In this document: in pieces, positions 7,643 to 14,957 of the stretch
How the letters are laid out: every line of letters starts with the position of its first letter
Numbering within the stretch: position 1 is the stretch's first letter
NCBI GenBank assembly: GCA_002083405.1
Contig: LVWT01000049.1
Coordinates: 248,001 to 312,000, forward strand
Reading direction: 5' to 3'
Length of the DNA: 64,000 nt
Source of the DNA: Nitrospira sp. SG-bin2
Lineage (GTDB): Bacteria > Nitrospirota > Nitrospiria > Nitrospirales > Nitrospiraceae
Notes under the pieces: model-generated
The model's database searches: none
What the model was told of the DNA's origin: nothing
The model's input: the letters and a program-made list of their open reading frames with translations, nothing else
Translations under genes and position numbers: made by a program

Positions 7643-9949
7643 ATGAGTTCGACGATTGAAATGGGCATGGCCGACTATTGGGGCATGATCCGCCGGCGAA
7701 AATGGATGGTTCTGGGAATTGTTCTGAGTAGCATGGCTGTTTCCGTGATCTTGTGCGTGGTTCTCCCCAAGAATTACCGCTCAAGTGCCACCGTACTTGT
7801 TGAAGGTCAGAAAATATCGACGAGCTATGTGAAGTCTGGAGTTGAGGGTACGACCGATGGACGATTGAATGCTATCCAGCAGACGGTCATGAGTCGAACA
7901 TCGTTAACCAAGGTGGCTGAACAATTTGGGCTGATCGTTCCGGAAATGTCGCCCCTGGAACGGGAGCAGGCAATCCAGAATATGAGGCAAAAGGCCAAGA
8001 TCACAAAAATGCGACTTGGACATTTGAAGGGGGCAGACACCACAGAAGGGTTTACGCTGACTTTTGACCATAGCGATCCTGTGATTGCCATGAAAGTGAC
8101 CGAGGTCTTGGCCGCTCAATTTATTGAGCAAGACTTGCAGTTTCGAGAGCAAGTACTTGAAGGGACTTCTGGATTTCTTGAGCAGGAATTGCGTTCCGAA
8201 GAGTTGAGACTTGAAGAGCAGGAGCGGGCGATCAGCGACTTCCGAACCAAATATATGGGCGAACTGCCTCAGCAAATGGAGGCGAATCTTCGGAGTCTTG
8301 ACCGTCTCCAAATGGATGTGAACGCAGCCCGAGACAATATCCAATCGGCCATGAATCGAGTTGCCATTCTTGAGAAACAAGTCAGCGACGCGACCAGTAG
8401 CGTGGGAGCTCAAGGCCAGACTCCGTCCGACTCCACGAACCAAGGCCGCGGGAGAGATCCGCTCATTACGCGTCTGGCTGAACTGGAACGTACGCTGACG
8501 ACGCTTTCAGCCGAGTACCGCGAGACGTACCCTGATATTCTGCAAACCCGCCAGGAGATTGAGGCGGTGAAGAGCCAATTGGCCGCTAAGTACGGTGTCT
8601 CGAAGGATGAAGTCACGCCTGGATCCGCCAATTTGATCGATCCGATGGTCAGAGACCTCATGCGTCAGCGAGACGAGGCAAAGAATGAGGTGGGAGTCTT
8701 GAAGGAGCGGCTTCGCCGCTTGCTCGATCAAATCAAACAGTATGAAGGTCGAGTGGAGCGTACGCCGGTTCGCGAGCAAGAGCTTATGATCCTCGTTCGC
8801 GACTATGACAATATGCAGAAGAACTATCAATCACTGCTCGATAAGAGGTTGAACGCCCGTCTGGCGGAGAATCTGGAAAAGCGACAGAAGGGGGAGCAAT
8901 TCCGCATTCTTGACCCGGCCAATCTTCCCGTTACTCCGGAATCGCCTAATCAACTGGCTATTCTGTTAGGTGGTCTCGTTGTGGGGTGCGGGCTCGGTGG
9001 TGGATCTGCGGTCGCAGCTGAATTGCTGAGGCCGGCATTGAGGCGTGAGGAAGAGGTTGAAAGCCTGTTGGGGGTTCCTGTGCTTGCGGGCATTCCAGCT
9101 TTTAATACCTTGCTGGGGGCCAGGGAGAAGATAGCCGCTGCCTCGTCACCGCCACTAGGGAGTAATAAGCGATCATTTTTATTGTCTTATCGAGAGAAGG
9201 ATAAGGCGGATGCTGTCCCCGAAACGCAATTGGCGGAGAAAGCTCTGCCTTCCGCCGTTTCTTGGAATGTGATCGCCAAGTGGTGGCCAAATTCTATGAT
9301 CACAGAACAGTATCGGGTAGCGGCGACACGGTTGGCTCTCATGTCAAGAGAGCGGGAACATTCAGTCGCGTTGATAACAAGTTCGGTGATGGGAGAGGGG
9401 AAAAGCACGACAACTATCAACCTCGGACACGTGTTTGCTCAAGGTCTGGATAAGAAAACACTCATCATCGATTGCGATTTCAAGCGACCTGCCGTCGGCA
9501 GGTACCTCGGAGTCGCCTCTAAGCCAGGATTAAGCGATTACTGGAAAGGCACGTGTGATATTGACGCCTGTCTCCACAGAGTTGATGAGATTCCTCTGTG
9601 GGTGTTGCCGGCAGGAACCGGCAGCGAGCAGATGTTCGAGTTGTCAAGAATTCGCCAGCTTGAAGAATTGCTCCATGAGGTTCGACCGCGATTTGATCAG
9701 ATTCTCCTCGACGCCCCTCCGGTGTTCCCGTTAGCCGATGTGAACTTCTTGTCGAGGCTGGCTGATGCGATCGTCTTTGTCATTCTGGCCGGAAAGACGA
9801 ATCGTGAGGTAGTTGAAAAGGCACTAAAGGCGCTTCGGCCTCAATGTCAGGTTGGAATCATACTTGCCGGAATGGAATCAGCATCCATTCCTCACTATCA
9901 ATACCATTACGATGACCGGCATGCCGATCGGTACGTGACGGGAAGGTAA
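7643..9949 (+). CDS. Wzc-like chain-length determinant fused to BY-kinase
   Basis: Inner-membrane co-polymerase of 768 residues that controls polymer length and export. It has an N-terminal Wzz domain with a first membrane helix at about residues 18-40, a long coiled coil (about 170-420), a second helix near 437-460, then the cytoplasmic tyrosine-kinase domain. Visible kinase motifs are Walker A GEGKST (about 585), Walker A' LIIDCDFKRP (about 607) and Walker B ILLDAPP (about 688). A tyrosine-rich tail (HYQYHYDDRHADRY) suits autophosphorylation. XrtA loci often encode these halves as separate proteins; here they are fused. ATG 7631 overlaps the upstream stop and is an alternative start. Confidence 0.92.
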   Translation: MSSTIEMGMADYWGMIRRRKWMVLGIVLSSMAVSVILCVVLPKNYRSSATVLVEGQKISTSYVKSGVEGTTDGRLNAIQQTVMSRTSLTKVAEQFGLIVPEMSPLEREQAIQNMRQKAKITKMRLGHLKGADTTEGFTLTFDHSDPVIAMKVTEVLAAQFIEQDLQFREQVLEGTSGFLEQELRSEELRLEEQERAISDFRTKYMGELPQQMEANLRSLDRLQMDVNAARDNIQSAMNRVAILEKQVSDATSSVGAQGQTPSDSTNQGRGRDPLITRLAELERTLTTLSAEYRETYPDILQTRQEIEAVKSQLAAKYGVSKDEVTPGSANLIDPMVRDLMRQRDEAKNEVGVLKERLRRLLDQIKQYEGRVERTPVREQELMILVRDYDNMQKNYQSLLDKRLNARLAENLEKRQKGEQFRILDPANLPVTPESPNQLAILLGGLVVGCGLGGGSAVAAELLRPALRREEEVESLLGVPVLAGIPAFNTLLGAREKIAAASSPPLGSNKRSFLLSYREKDKADAVPETQLAEKALPSAVSWNVIAKWWPNSMITEQYRVAATRLALMSREREHSVALITSSVMGEGKSTTTINLGHVFAQGLDKKTLIIDCDFKRPAVGRYLGVASKPGLSDYWKGTCDIDACLHRVDEIPLWVLPAGTGSEQMFELSRIRQLEELLHEVRPRFDQILLDAPPVFPLADVNFLSRLADAIVFVILAGKTNREVVEKALKALRPQCQVGIILAGMESASIPHYQYHYDDRHADRYVTGR

Positions 9950-9950
9950 G

Positions 9951-10997
9951 ATGGAAAAGATTGCAGCGCCTCTAGTGCTTGACATAGAGAGGGAGTATGA
10001 CCGGCAGTTCAGCCCGTACAGCCTCAAGCGGCGCGCAGTCATTCTTGGGCGTGGCCAGCTCGCATCCGAGCTATGTCAGGTCCTTGCGGAAAAACGATGG
10101 ACGACATGGCAAGTCATAGGGGTGGTCGGTCAAGGCTCTTCCCGAGAGATGTCTGCCCAGGAAACTCCGCAAATTATCGGAGGCTATGAAGATCTCGGAG
10201 AAGTTGTCGATAAATTCTCCATTCATGCCATCGTGGTGTGTGTCGAGGATCGACGGTCTTCACTCCCGGTCAAGGCGCTCCTGGACTTCAAGGCAAGAGG
10301 AATTGAGGTTATCGACGGGCATCAATTGTTTGAAGAGGTATCCGGACGGCTTTCAATCGATCAACTGCGACCGAGTGCCCTGATTTTTTCGACCGGTTTC
10401 AAGCGCAGAGTTTTAGCGAGAGGATTGAAAAGGTTGTTGGACCTGGCCATCTCCGCCGTCGGACTACTATCGCTTATCCCGGTACTGGGATTGATCGGGC
10501 TTCTGATCAAGATTGATTCGCCCGGTCCGATATTCTATCGCCAGATGCGTGTCGGCTTGCGCGGCCAGCCGTTCATGATTTGGAAATTCAGGTCGATGTG
10601 CACCGAAGCTGAGAGTAACGGGCCGCGGTGGGCGGTAAGGAACGATCCCAGGGTATCCCGGGTCGGCAGAGTACTACGAAAGTCCCGGCTCGATGAGATT
10701 CCTCAACTCTACAACGTTCTCAGAGGGGAAATGAGTCTCGTCGGGCCGCGCCCCGAGCGACCGGTATTTGTGAGCGAACTCAGGATGCTCATTCCCTACT
10801 ACGACATCCGGCACACAGTTCGTCCGGGCCTGACAGGTTGGGCACAAACGCAATTTCGTTATGGAGCGACTACCGAAGATGCGCATGCTAAGCTGCAGTA
10901 TGATCTGTATTACGTCAAGAATATGACCTTCGGGCTGGACATGCGGATTCTCATCGAGACCATCAGAGTCGTCCTCCTTGGCGAAGGAGCCCGTTAG
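9951..10997 (+). CDS. Priming sugar transferase (WbaP/PglC-like), short form
   Basis: Attaches the first sugar phosphate to undecaprenyl phosphate. The 348 residues comprise an N-terminal Rossmann-like region (AVILGRGQLASELCQVL, about 25-140), one hydrophobic segment (about 162-186) and the catalytic domain with KFRSMCTEAE (about 212) and SRLDEIPQLYNVLRGEMSLV followed by GPRPERP (about 245-271). XrtA-associated relatives usually have about 450 residues with four N-terminal membrane helices. These are missing here, so only the reentrant helix of the catalytic part anchors it. GGAAGG lies 4 nt upstream of the ATG, inside the end of the kinase gene. Confidence 0.9.
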   Translation: MEKIAAPLVLDIEREYDRQFSPYSLKRRAVILGRGQLASELCQVLAEKRWTTWQVIGVVGQGSSREMSAQETPQIIGGYEDLGEVVDKFSIHAIVVCVEDRRSSLPVKALLDFKARGIEVIDGHQLFEEVSGRLSIDQLRPSALIFSTGFKRRVLARGLKRLLDLAISAVGLLSLIPVLGLIGLLIKIDSPGPIFYRQMRVGLRGQPFMIWKFRSMCTEAESNGPRWAVRNDPRVSRVGRVLRKSRLDEIPQLYNVLRGEMSLVGPRPERPVFVSELRMLIPYYDIRHTVRPGLTGWAQTQFRYGATTEDAHAKLQYDLYYVKNMTFGLDMRILIETIRVVLLGEGAR

Positions 10998-11002
10998 CGA
11001 AT

Positions 11003-11746
11003 ATGAGCAGTATTCCAGGTAAGGTGCATGCGCTGTCATTCGATGTGGAAGAGCATTTTCAAGTCTCCGCTTTCTGGTCTGACGAGAGAAGGAGCAAGTG
11101 GGAGAGTTATGAAAGCCGGGTTGAGCGGAATGTGGACAAAATACTTACGCTTCTCTCGCTCCATGGAATTCATGCCACTTTTTTTGTGCTCGGCTGGGTC
11201 GCGCTCAGACATCCCAGCCTGGTGAAGGCCATTGCGTCTCGTGGGCATGAAATCGCCTCTCACGGGTTTGGTCATGAAATGATCACGTCGCAGCAGCCTG
11301 CGCAGTTTCGTGAGGATGTCCGAAGGAGCAAGGAGACGATAGAGAACATCACCGGCACAGCTATTCACGGATATCGGGCGCCGTCTTTTACGATCACCCC
11401 TCAGACGCGGTGGGCCCTTGAAGTGCTGGTCGAGGAAGGCTTCCTGTACGACTCGAGTATTTTCCCGGTTCAGCATGACCGATACGGGATGCCGGGTGCC
11501 AATCCATACTGTCATCGTATAGAGACTGAATCCGGTTCTCTCTGGGAAGTGCCTCCTTCCACCCTGAAGATGGGGCCCGTTCGGGTTCCCATTGCAGGGG
11601 GGGGATATTTCCGGTTCTATCCATACCCTGTCCTGCGCAGATTGCTCTGCCGTGCGGCTGCTGACGGTCATCCGCTGATCATGTATTTTCATCCTTGGGA
11701 ATTCGATCCTGAGCAGCCGCGGATGAGAGGATCCATGCTCTCTTGA
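11003..11746 (+). CDS. XrtA-type polysaccharide deacetylase, ended early by TGA
   Basis: CE4 (NodB-fold) deacetylase of the XrtA-associated type. Motifs: SFDVEEHF (12-19) with the first Asp; SHGFGHE (86-92) with the two metal His; YRAPSF (about 124); HPWEFDPEQP (about 229-238). The frame stops at TGA 11744-11746 after 247 residues. The same frame continues for 62 codons to TGA 11933-11935, and its first part (FRHYMNLEKTEARLRRLISD) matches the usual C-terminal tail of the family. The TGA stands where an Arg codon (CGA) would be expected. All catalytic motifs precede it, so the short form may still work. Otherwise this is a recent nonsense mutation, readthrough or a sequencing error. Confidence 0.85.
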   Translation: MSSIPGKVHALSFDVEEHFQVSAFWSDERRSKWESYESRVERNVDKILTLLSLHGIHATFFVLGWVALRHPSLVKAIASRGHEIASHGFGHEMITSQQPAQFREDVRRSKETIENITGTAIHGYRAPSFTITPQTRWALEVLVEEGFLYDSSIFPVQHDRYGMPGANPYCHRIETESGSLWEVPPSTLKMGPVRVPIAGGGYFRFYPYPVLRRLLCRAAADGHPLIMYFHPWEFDPEQPRMRGSMLS

Positions 11747-11927
11747 TTCCGGCATTACATGAATCTGGAGAAAACAGAGGCGCGCTTGCGTCGGTTAATA
11801 TCTGATTTCAGGTTTTCCACGGTGCGGGAAGCGGTGGATGCGGTCGGGATCGCCTGTGGCGCTCATGCGAATCCAGCCGGAGTGATTGAAAGTTGTGCCG
11901 GCCGATGTCTGGCGATGGAGAGCAACA

Positions 11928-12434
11928 ATGGCTGAACAGTCGGCGGCAGAATGGCATGTGGTGAGAGCGAAACCTCACCAGGAAGGTGTTGTTGAGTCGA
12001 GTCTCATGCATAGCGGCATCGAGGTCCTCTGTCCTCGTATCCAAGAGCAGCGTGTGATCAAACGGAAACTGAGAAAGGTGGTCAGCCCGCTGTTTCCCGG
12101 GTATTTGTTCGCAAAATTTTCCCTTTCCCGGTGGCGGATGGTTCAGTATGCCAACGGGGTCCACAGCGTGGTGTCATTCGGATCAGCCCCGGCCGTTGTG
12201 AGTGATGAAATCATAGACGAGATTTCTATGAGGCTTCAAGCAGGAGTGTTTGTTCCGCATTCTCCACGATTCTCCCATGGTGAGATAGTGCGGATACAGG
12301 AAGGTCCTCTACGTGGTCTAGATGCCGTCTTCGAGCGGGAGTTGGTCGGACAGCAGCGGGCGATGCTTTTGATGAAAATGCTGGCCTGTCAGGTGCGAGT
12401 GGTCCTGGATTTAAAATCCATTGTGAATGCCTGA
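11928..12434 (+). CDS. rfaH: RfaH-like NusG-family antitermination factor
   Basis: Transcription elongation factor of 168 residues that would load onto RNA polymerase and suppress pausing and termination in long surface-polymer operons. The N-terminal NGN domain shows PLFPGYLFAKF and GVHSVVSFGSAPAVVSDE, very close in pattern to E. coli RfaH (PLFPNYLF; VRFGASPAIVPS as I recall it). The C-terminal KOW region has GEIVRIQEGPLRGLDAVF and RAMLLMKML, again RfaH-like rather than housekeeping NusG. ATG 11928 with GGAG about 10 nt upstream is chosen; a TTG at 11886 is unlikely. An ops-like element follows 193 nt downstream of the stop. Confidence 0.88.
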   Translation: MAEQSAAEWHVVRAKPHQEGVVESSLMHSGIEVLCPRIQEQRVIKRKLRKVVSPLFPGYLFAKFSLSRWRMVQYANGVHSVVSFGSAPAVVSDEIIDEISMRLQAGVFVPHSPRFSHGEIVRIQEGPLRGLDAVFERELVGQQRAMLLMKMLACQVRVVLDLKSIVNA

Positions 12435-12741
12435 TCTGTCAACAGGTGTTTGCAGCCGAGAGTCCCAGATCAATTTAGAGAAAGAGCTGGACCGAAAGAC
12501 GTTCCCTGAGTAGGCTGGAACGTCATCGCTGTTCCTGGGGCATGTTATATCCGCTGGAACAGTGATGATGCCGGTGCAAGAAAATGGACCTGTATAAATC
12601 TTATTTTCTGGCCGCTGCACCAGGATGGCGGTAGCCTGTCCGGTCTCCTCTCTGACGAACAAAGTTCTGCACTTCAAGCAAATAAAGTCTGGGCATTATG
12701 GAGCGGCGTAGGGTGGTTCCAGCAACAGGTTTGGTGACGTG
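12435..12741 (+). promoter_or_regulatory. Gene-free structured leader between rfaH-like gene and asnB
   Basis: This 307-nt gap contains three successive stems. Stem 1: ACGTTCC (12499-12505) with GGAACGT (12517-12523). Stem 2: 12524-12535 with 12556-12567, 12 pairs including one G-U. Stem 3: AGAAAAT/ATTTTCT (12579-12585, 12603-12609) extended by GGTGCA/TGCACC (12573-12578, 12616-12621). None is followed by a U-tract, so they are not intrinsic terminators. The ops-like element follows at once. No gene is visible. Confidence 0.65.
12627..12638 (+). promoter_or_regulatory. ops-like element (RfaH recruitment site)
   Basis: GGCGGTAGCCTG matches the E. coli ops 12-mer GGCGGTAGCGTG at 11 of 12 positions. 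The core GCGGTAGC is intact and only position 10 differs. It is on the coding strand, 193 nt after the RfaH-like gene and 104 nt before the next start codon, preceded by a long hairpin. Confidence 0.7.
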
Positions 12742-14676
12742 ATGTGCGGCATAGCCGGATTCGTAACGCAGAACGGTGGTCCCTGTGATAGGCAGGTGCT
12801 CCATCACATGATTGATATGGTGAATCATCGCGGTCCGGATGCCAGGGGAATCCACGTATCGGGGTCAGTGGGATTGGCTCATGCCAGATTAAGCATCATC
12901 GATGTTGACGGTGGGCATCAGCCGATGCATAACGAAGATAAAACCGTCTGGATTACCTTCAATGGGGAAATTTTCAATTATGTGGAATTGCGGGAGGAGC
13001 TTCTCCGGAAGGGGCACCGGTTTCAAAGCCAATCTGATACGGAAGTCATTATTCACCTGTATGAGGAAAAGGGCGAAGACTGTGTCCATGATCTAAACGG
13101 ACAGTGGGCTTTTGCGATCTGGGATTCCAGGCGCGACCGGGTATTTCTTTCCCGTGACCGTCTTGGCGTCCGTCCTCTCTTCTATGCCAGGACTCCGGAG
13201 GGATTTGTTTTCGGGTCGGAAATAAAATCCTTGCTGGCCATGCCTTCTGTGCCGCGTTCGATTGATCTGGAAGCTCTTGACGAGATCTTCACATTCTGGG
13301 TAACGCTCCCTCCCCGGACCATTTTTAAAGGTGTGTCAGAGCTTCCCCCCGGACATTCCCTGGTGTTTGAGCGGGGGAATATGCGCGTTGAACCATACTG
13401 GACGCTCGATTACAACCCGTCTATGGAGGTGCAGCGGGAAGAAGAAGCTCGCGAAATGCTGCTTGATCTTCTGTTGGATGCCACGCGCATCCGGTTAAGG
13501 GCGGATGTGCCGGTCGGAGCCTATCTGAGCGGTGGGCTCGATTCAACCGTCATTGCGGCGCTGGTGAAGAAACTAGGGACGACGCATTTGAGAACATTCT
13601 CCGTCGCATTCGAGGATAAAGAGTTCGATGAGAGCGGTTTTCAGAAGGAAGCGAGCGAGTTTCTCAAGACAGATCACGAAAGGGTATTGTGTTCATCGGA
13701 GGATATCGGCCGTGTGTTTCCCGATGTCGTGTGGCACGCGGAAAAGCCCGTATTACGAACTGCCCCTGCGCCGCTGTTTCTCTTATCCAAGCTTGTCCGT
13801 GAACAGGGCTATAAGGTCGTCCTGACCGGCGAAGGATCGGATGAGGTGTTGGGCGGATACGATATTTTCAAAGAAGCCAAGATCCGGCGGTTCTGGGCCA
13901 AGTATCCGGAATCAAAATTGCGGCCGATCCTGTTGAGGCGGCTCTACCCCTACCTGAAGAATCTGCAATCCCAGCCCGATGCGTATCTACGCGCATTTTT
14001 TCATGTGCGAAAAGACGATCTCAGCAGCCCGTTCTTCTCGCATTTGCCCCGCTGGGATATGACCTCGAAGCTGAAGATGTTTTTTTCAAGGGAGAGCCGG
14101 GAGCAGATGAAGGGTTGCAATGCAATCGCCAGGCTCGATGCAGAGTTGCCATCCCGCTTCCGGCAATGGGACGGTTTCTCGCAATCGCAGTATCTCGAAG
14201 CTGCCTATCTGCTGCCGGGCTATATCTTGTCGTCTCAAGGAGACCGGATGGCCATGGCCCATTCGGTCGAAGGGCGTTTCCCGTTTCTGGATTATCGTGT
14301 TGTCGAGTTTGCGTCGCGGTTGTCTCCGCGGCTCAAGATGAAAGTATTGAATGAGAAATATCTGCTGAAGGCAGCCGTGGGCGACCTCATCCCTCGCTCG
14401 GTCAGAAATCGTCACAAGCAACCCTACCGGGCGCCTGACAGTCAGAGTTTTTTGATGGGGAGCGGAAGTGAGAAACTCCATGACTATGCCGAGGAATTGC
14501 TCTCGCCGCGCGCGATTACCGACGCCGGTGTGTTCGACCCCGGCACTGTGGGAAAGCTTGTGGCGAAGGCACGGCAGGGGCAGGTGATCAGTGTAAGGGA
14601 CAATATGGCGTTTGTCGGAATTCTGTCGACGCAGTTGGTGGCGGACCGGTTCATTAAGAATTTTCCCAAGGAGTGA
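12742..14676 (+). CDS. Asparagine-synthase-like amidotransferase, XrtA type (first copy)
   Basis: Glutamine-dependent amidotransferase of 644 residues. The start must be ATG 12742, because Cys2 (MCGIAGF) is the glutaminase nucleophile; a GTG directly before it would block processing. The class II glutamine amidotransferase domain spans about 2-190 (NHRGPDA, FNGEIFNY, QSDTEV), and the synthetase domain carries the PP-loop LSGGLDST (about 263-270) and GEGSDE. XrtA loci regularly carry such proteins, thought to amidate a sugar acid or related group in the polymer rather than make asparagine. It heads the segment behind the ops-like element and is followed closely by the ACP gene. Confidence 0.9.
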   Translation: MCGIAGFVTQNGGPCDRQVLHHMIDMVNHRGPDARGIHVSGSVGLAHARLSIIDVDGGHQPMHNEDKTVWITFNGEIFNYVELREELLRKGHRFQSQSDTEVIIHLYEEKGEDCVHDLNGQWAFAIWDSRRDRVFLSRDRLGVRPLFYARTPEGFVFGSEIKSLLAMPSVPRSIDLEALDEIFTFWVTLPPRTIFKGVSELPPGHSLVFERGNMRVEPYWTLDYNPSMEVQREEEAREMLLDLLLDATRIRLRADVPVGAYLSGGLDSTVIAALVKKLGTTHLRTFSVAFEDKEFDESGFQKEASEFLKTDHERVLCSSEDIGRVFPDVVWHAEKPVLRTAPAPLFLLSKLVREQGYKVVLTGEGSDEVLGGYDIFKEAKIRRFWAKYPESKLRPILLRRLYPYLKNLQSQPDAYLRAFFHVRKDDLSSPFFSHLPRWDMTSKLKMFFSRESREQMKGCNAIARLDAELPSRFRQWDGFSQSQYLEAAYLLPGYILSSQGDRMAMAHSVEGRFPFLDYRVVEFASRLSPRLKMKVLNEKYLLKAAVGDLIPRSVRNRHKQPYRAPDSQSFLMGSGSEKLHDYAEELLSPRAITDAGVFDPGTVGKLVAKARQGQVISVRDNMAFVGILSTQLVADRFIKNFPKE

Positions 14677-14681
14677 ATGAC

Positions 14682-14951
14682 ATGACATCGATTGAAACGG
14701 ATGTGCGGCAGTATATTGTTGATAAGTTGCTGTTCGGGCGAACGGACAGCGTGGTAAACGGCGACACGTCTTTCTTAGAGTCCGGCCTGATCGATTCTAC
14801 GGGTGTGCTCGAGTTGGTGGCGTTTCTTGAGGAGCAATTTCACATCAAGGTGGAGGACGAAGACCTCATTCCTGCGAACCTCGATTCGATCAATGCGCTG
14901 ATTCGATTTGTGGAAAGTAAGTACGCGGCCTCGCCTGACAGTCGGAGATAA
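14682..14951 (+). CDS. Acyl carrier protein
   Basis: Carrier of 89 residues. The phosphopantetheine attachment Ser39 lies in SGLIDSTGVLELV, the usual D-S motif followed by a hydrophobic helix. AAGGAG at 14668-14673 is 8 nt before ATG 14682; an upstream GTG at 14673 is less likely. It is 6 nt ahead of the double adenylating enzyme, which probably loads it. Such an ACP-ligase pair is part of XrtA loci and is thought to supply an acyl or aminoacyl group for the polymer (inference). Confidence 0.9.
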   Translation: MTSIETDVRQYIVDKLLFGRTDSVVNGDTSFLESGLIDSTGVLELVAFLEEQFHIKVEDEDLIPANLDSINALIRFVESKYAASPDSRR

Positions 14952-14957
14952 GGTGTC

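Noticed and set aside
11744..11746. TGA as a selenocysteine codon
   Set aside because: The expected residue is Arg in the conserved tail, and no selenocysteine-type hairpin is apparent after it; a nonsense change is simpler.
12499..12567. Hairpins as intrinsic terminators
   Set aside because: No T-run follows either stem, and the operon continues in the same direction.
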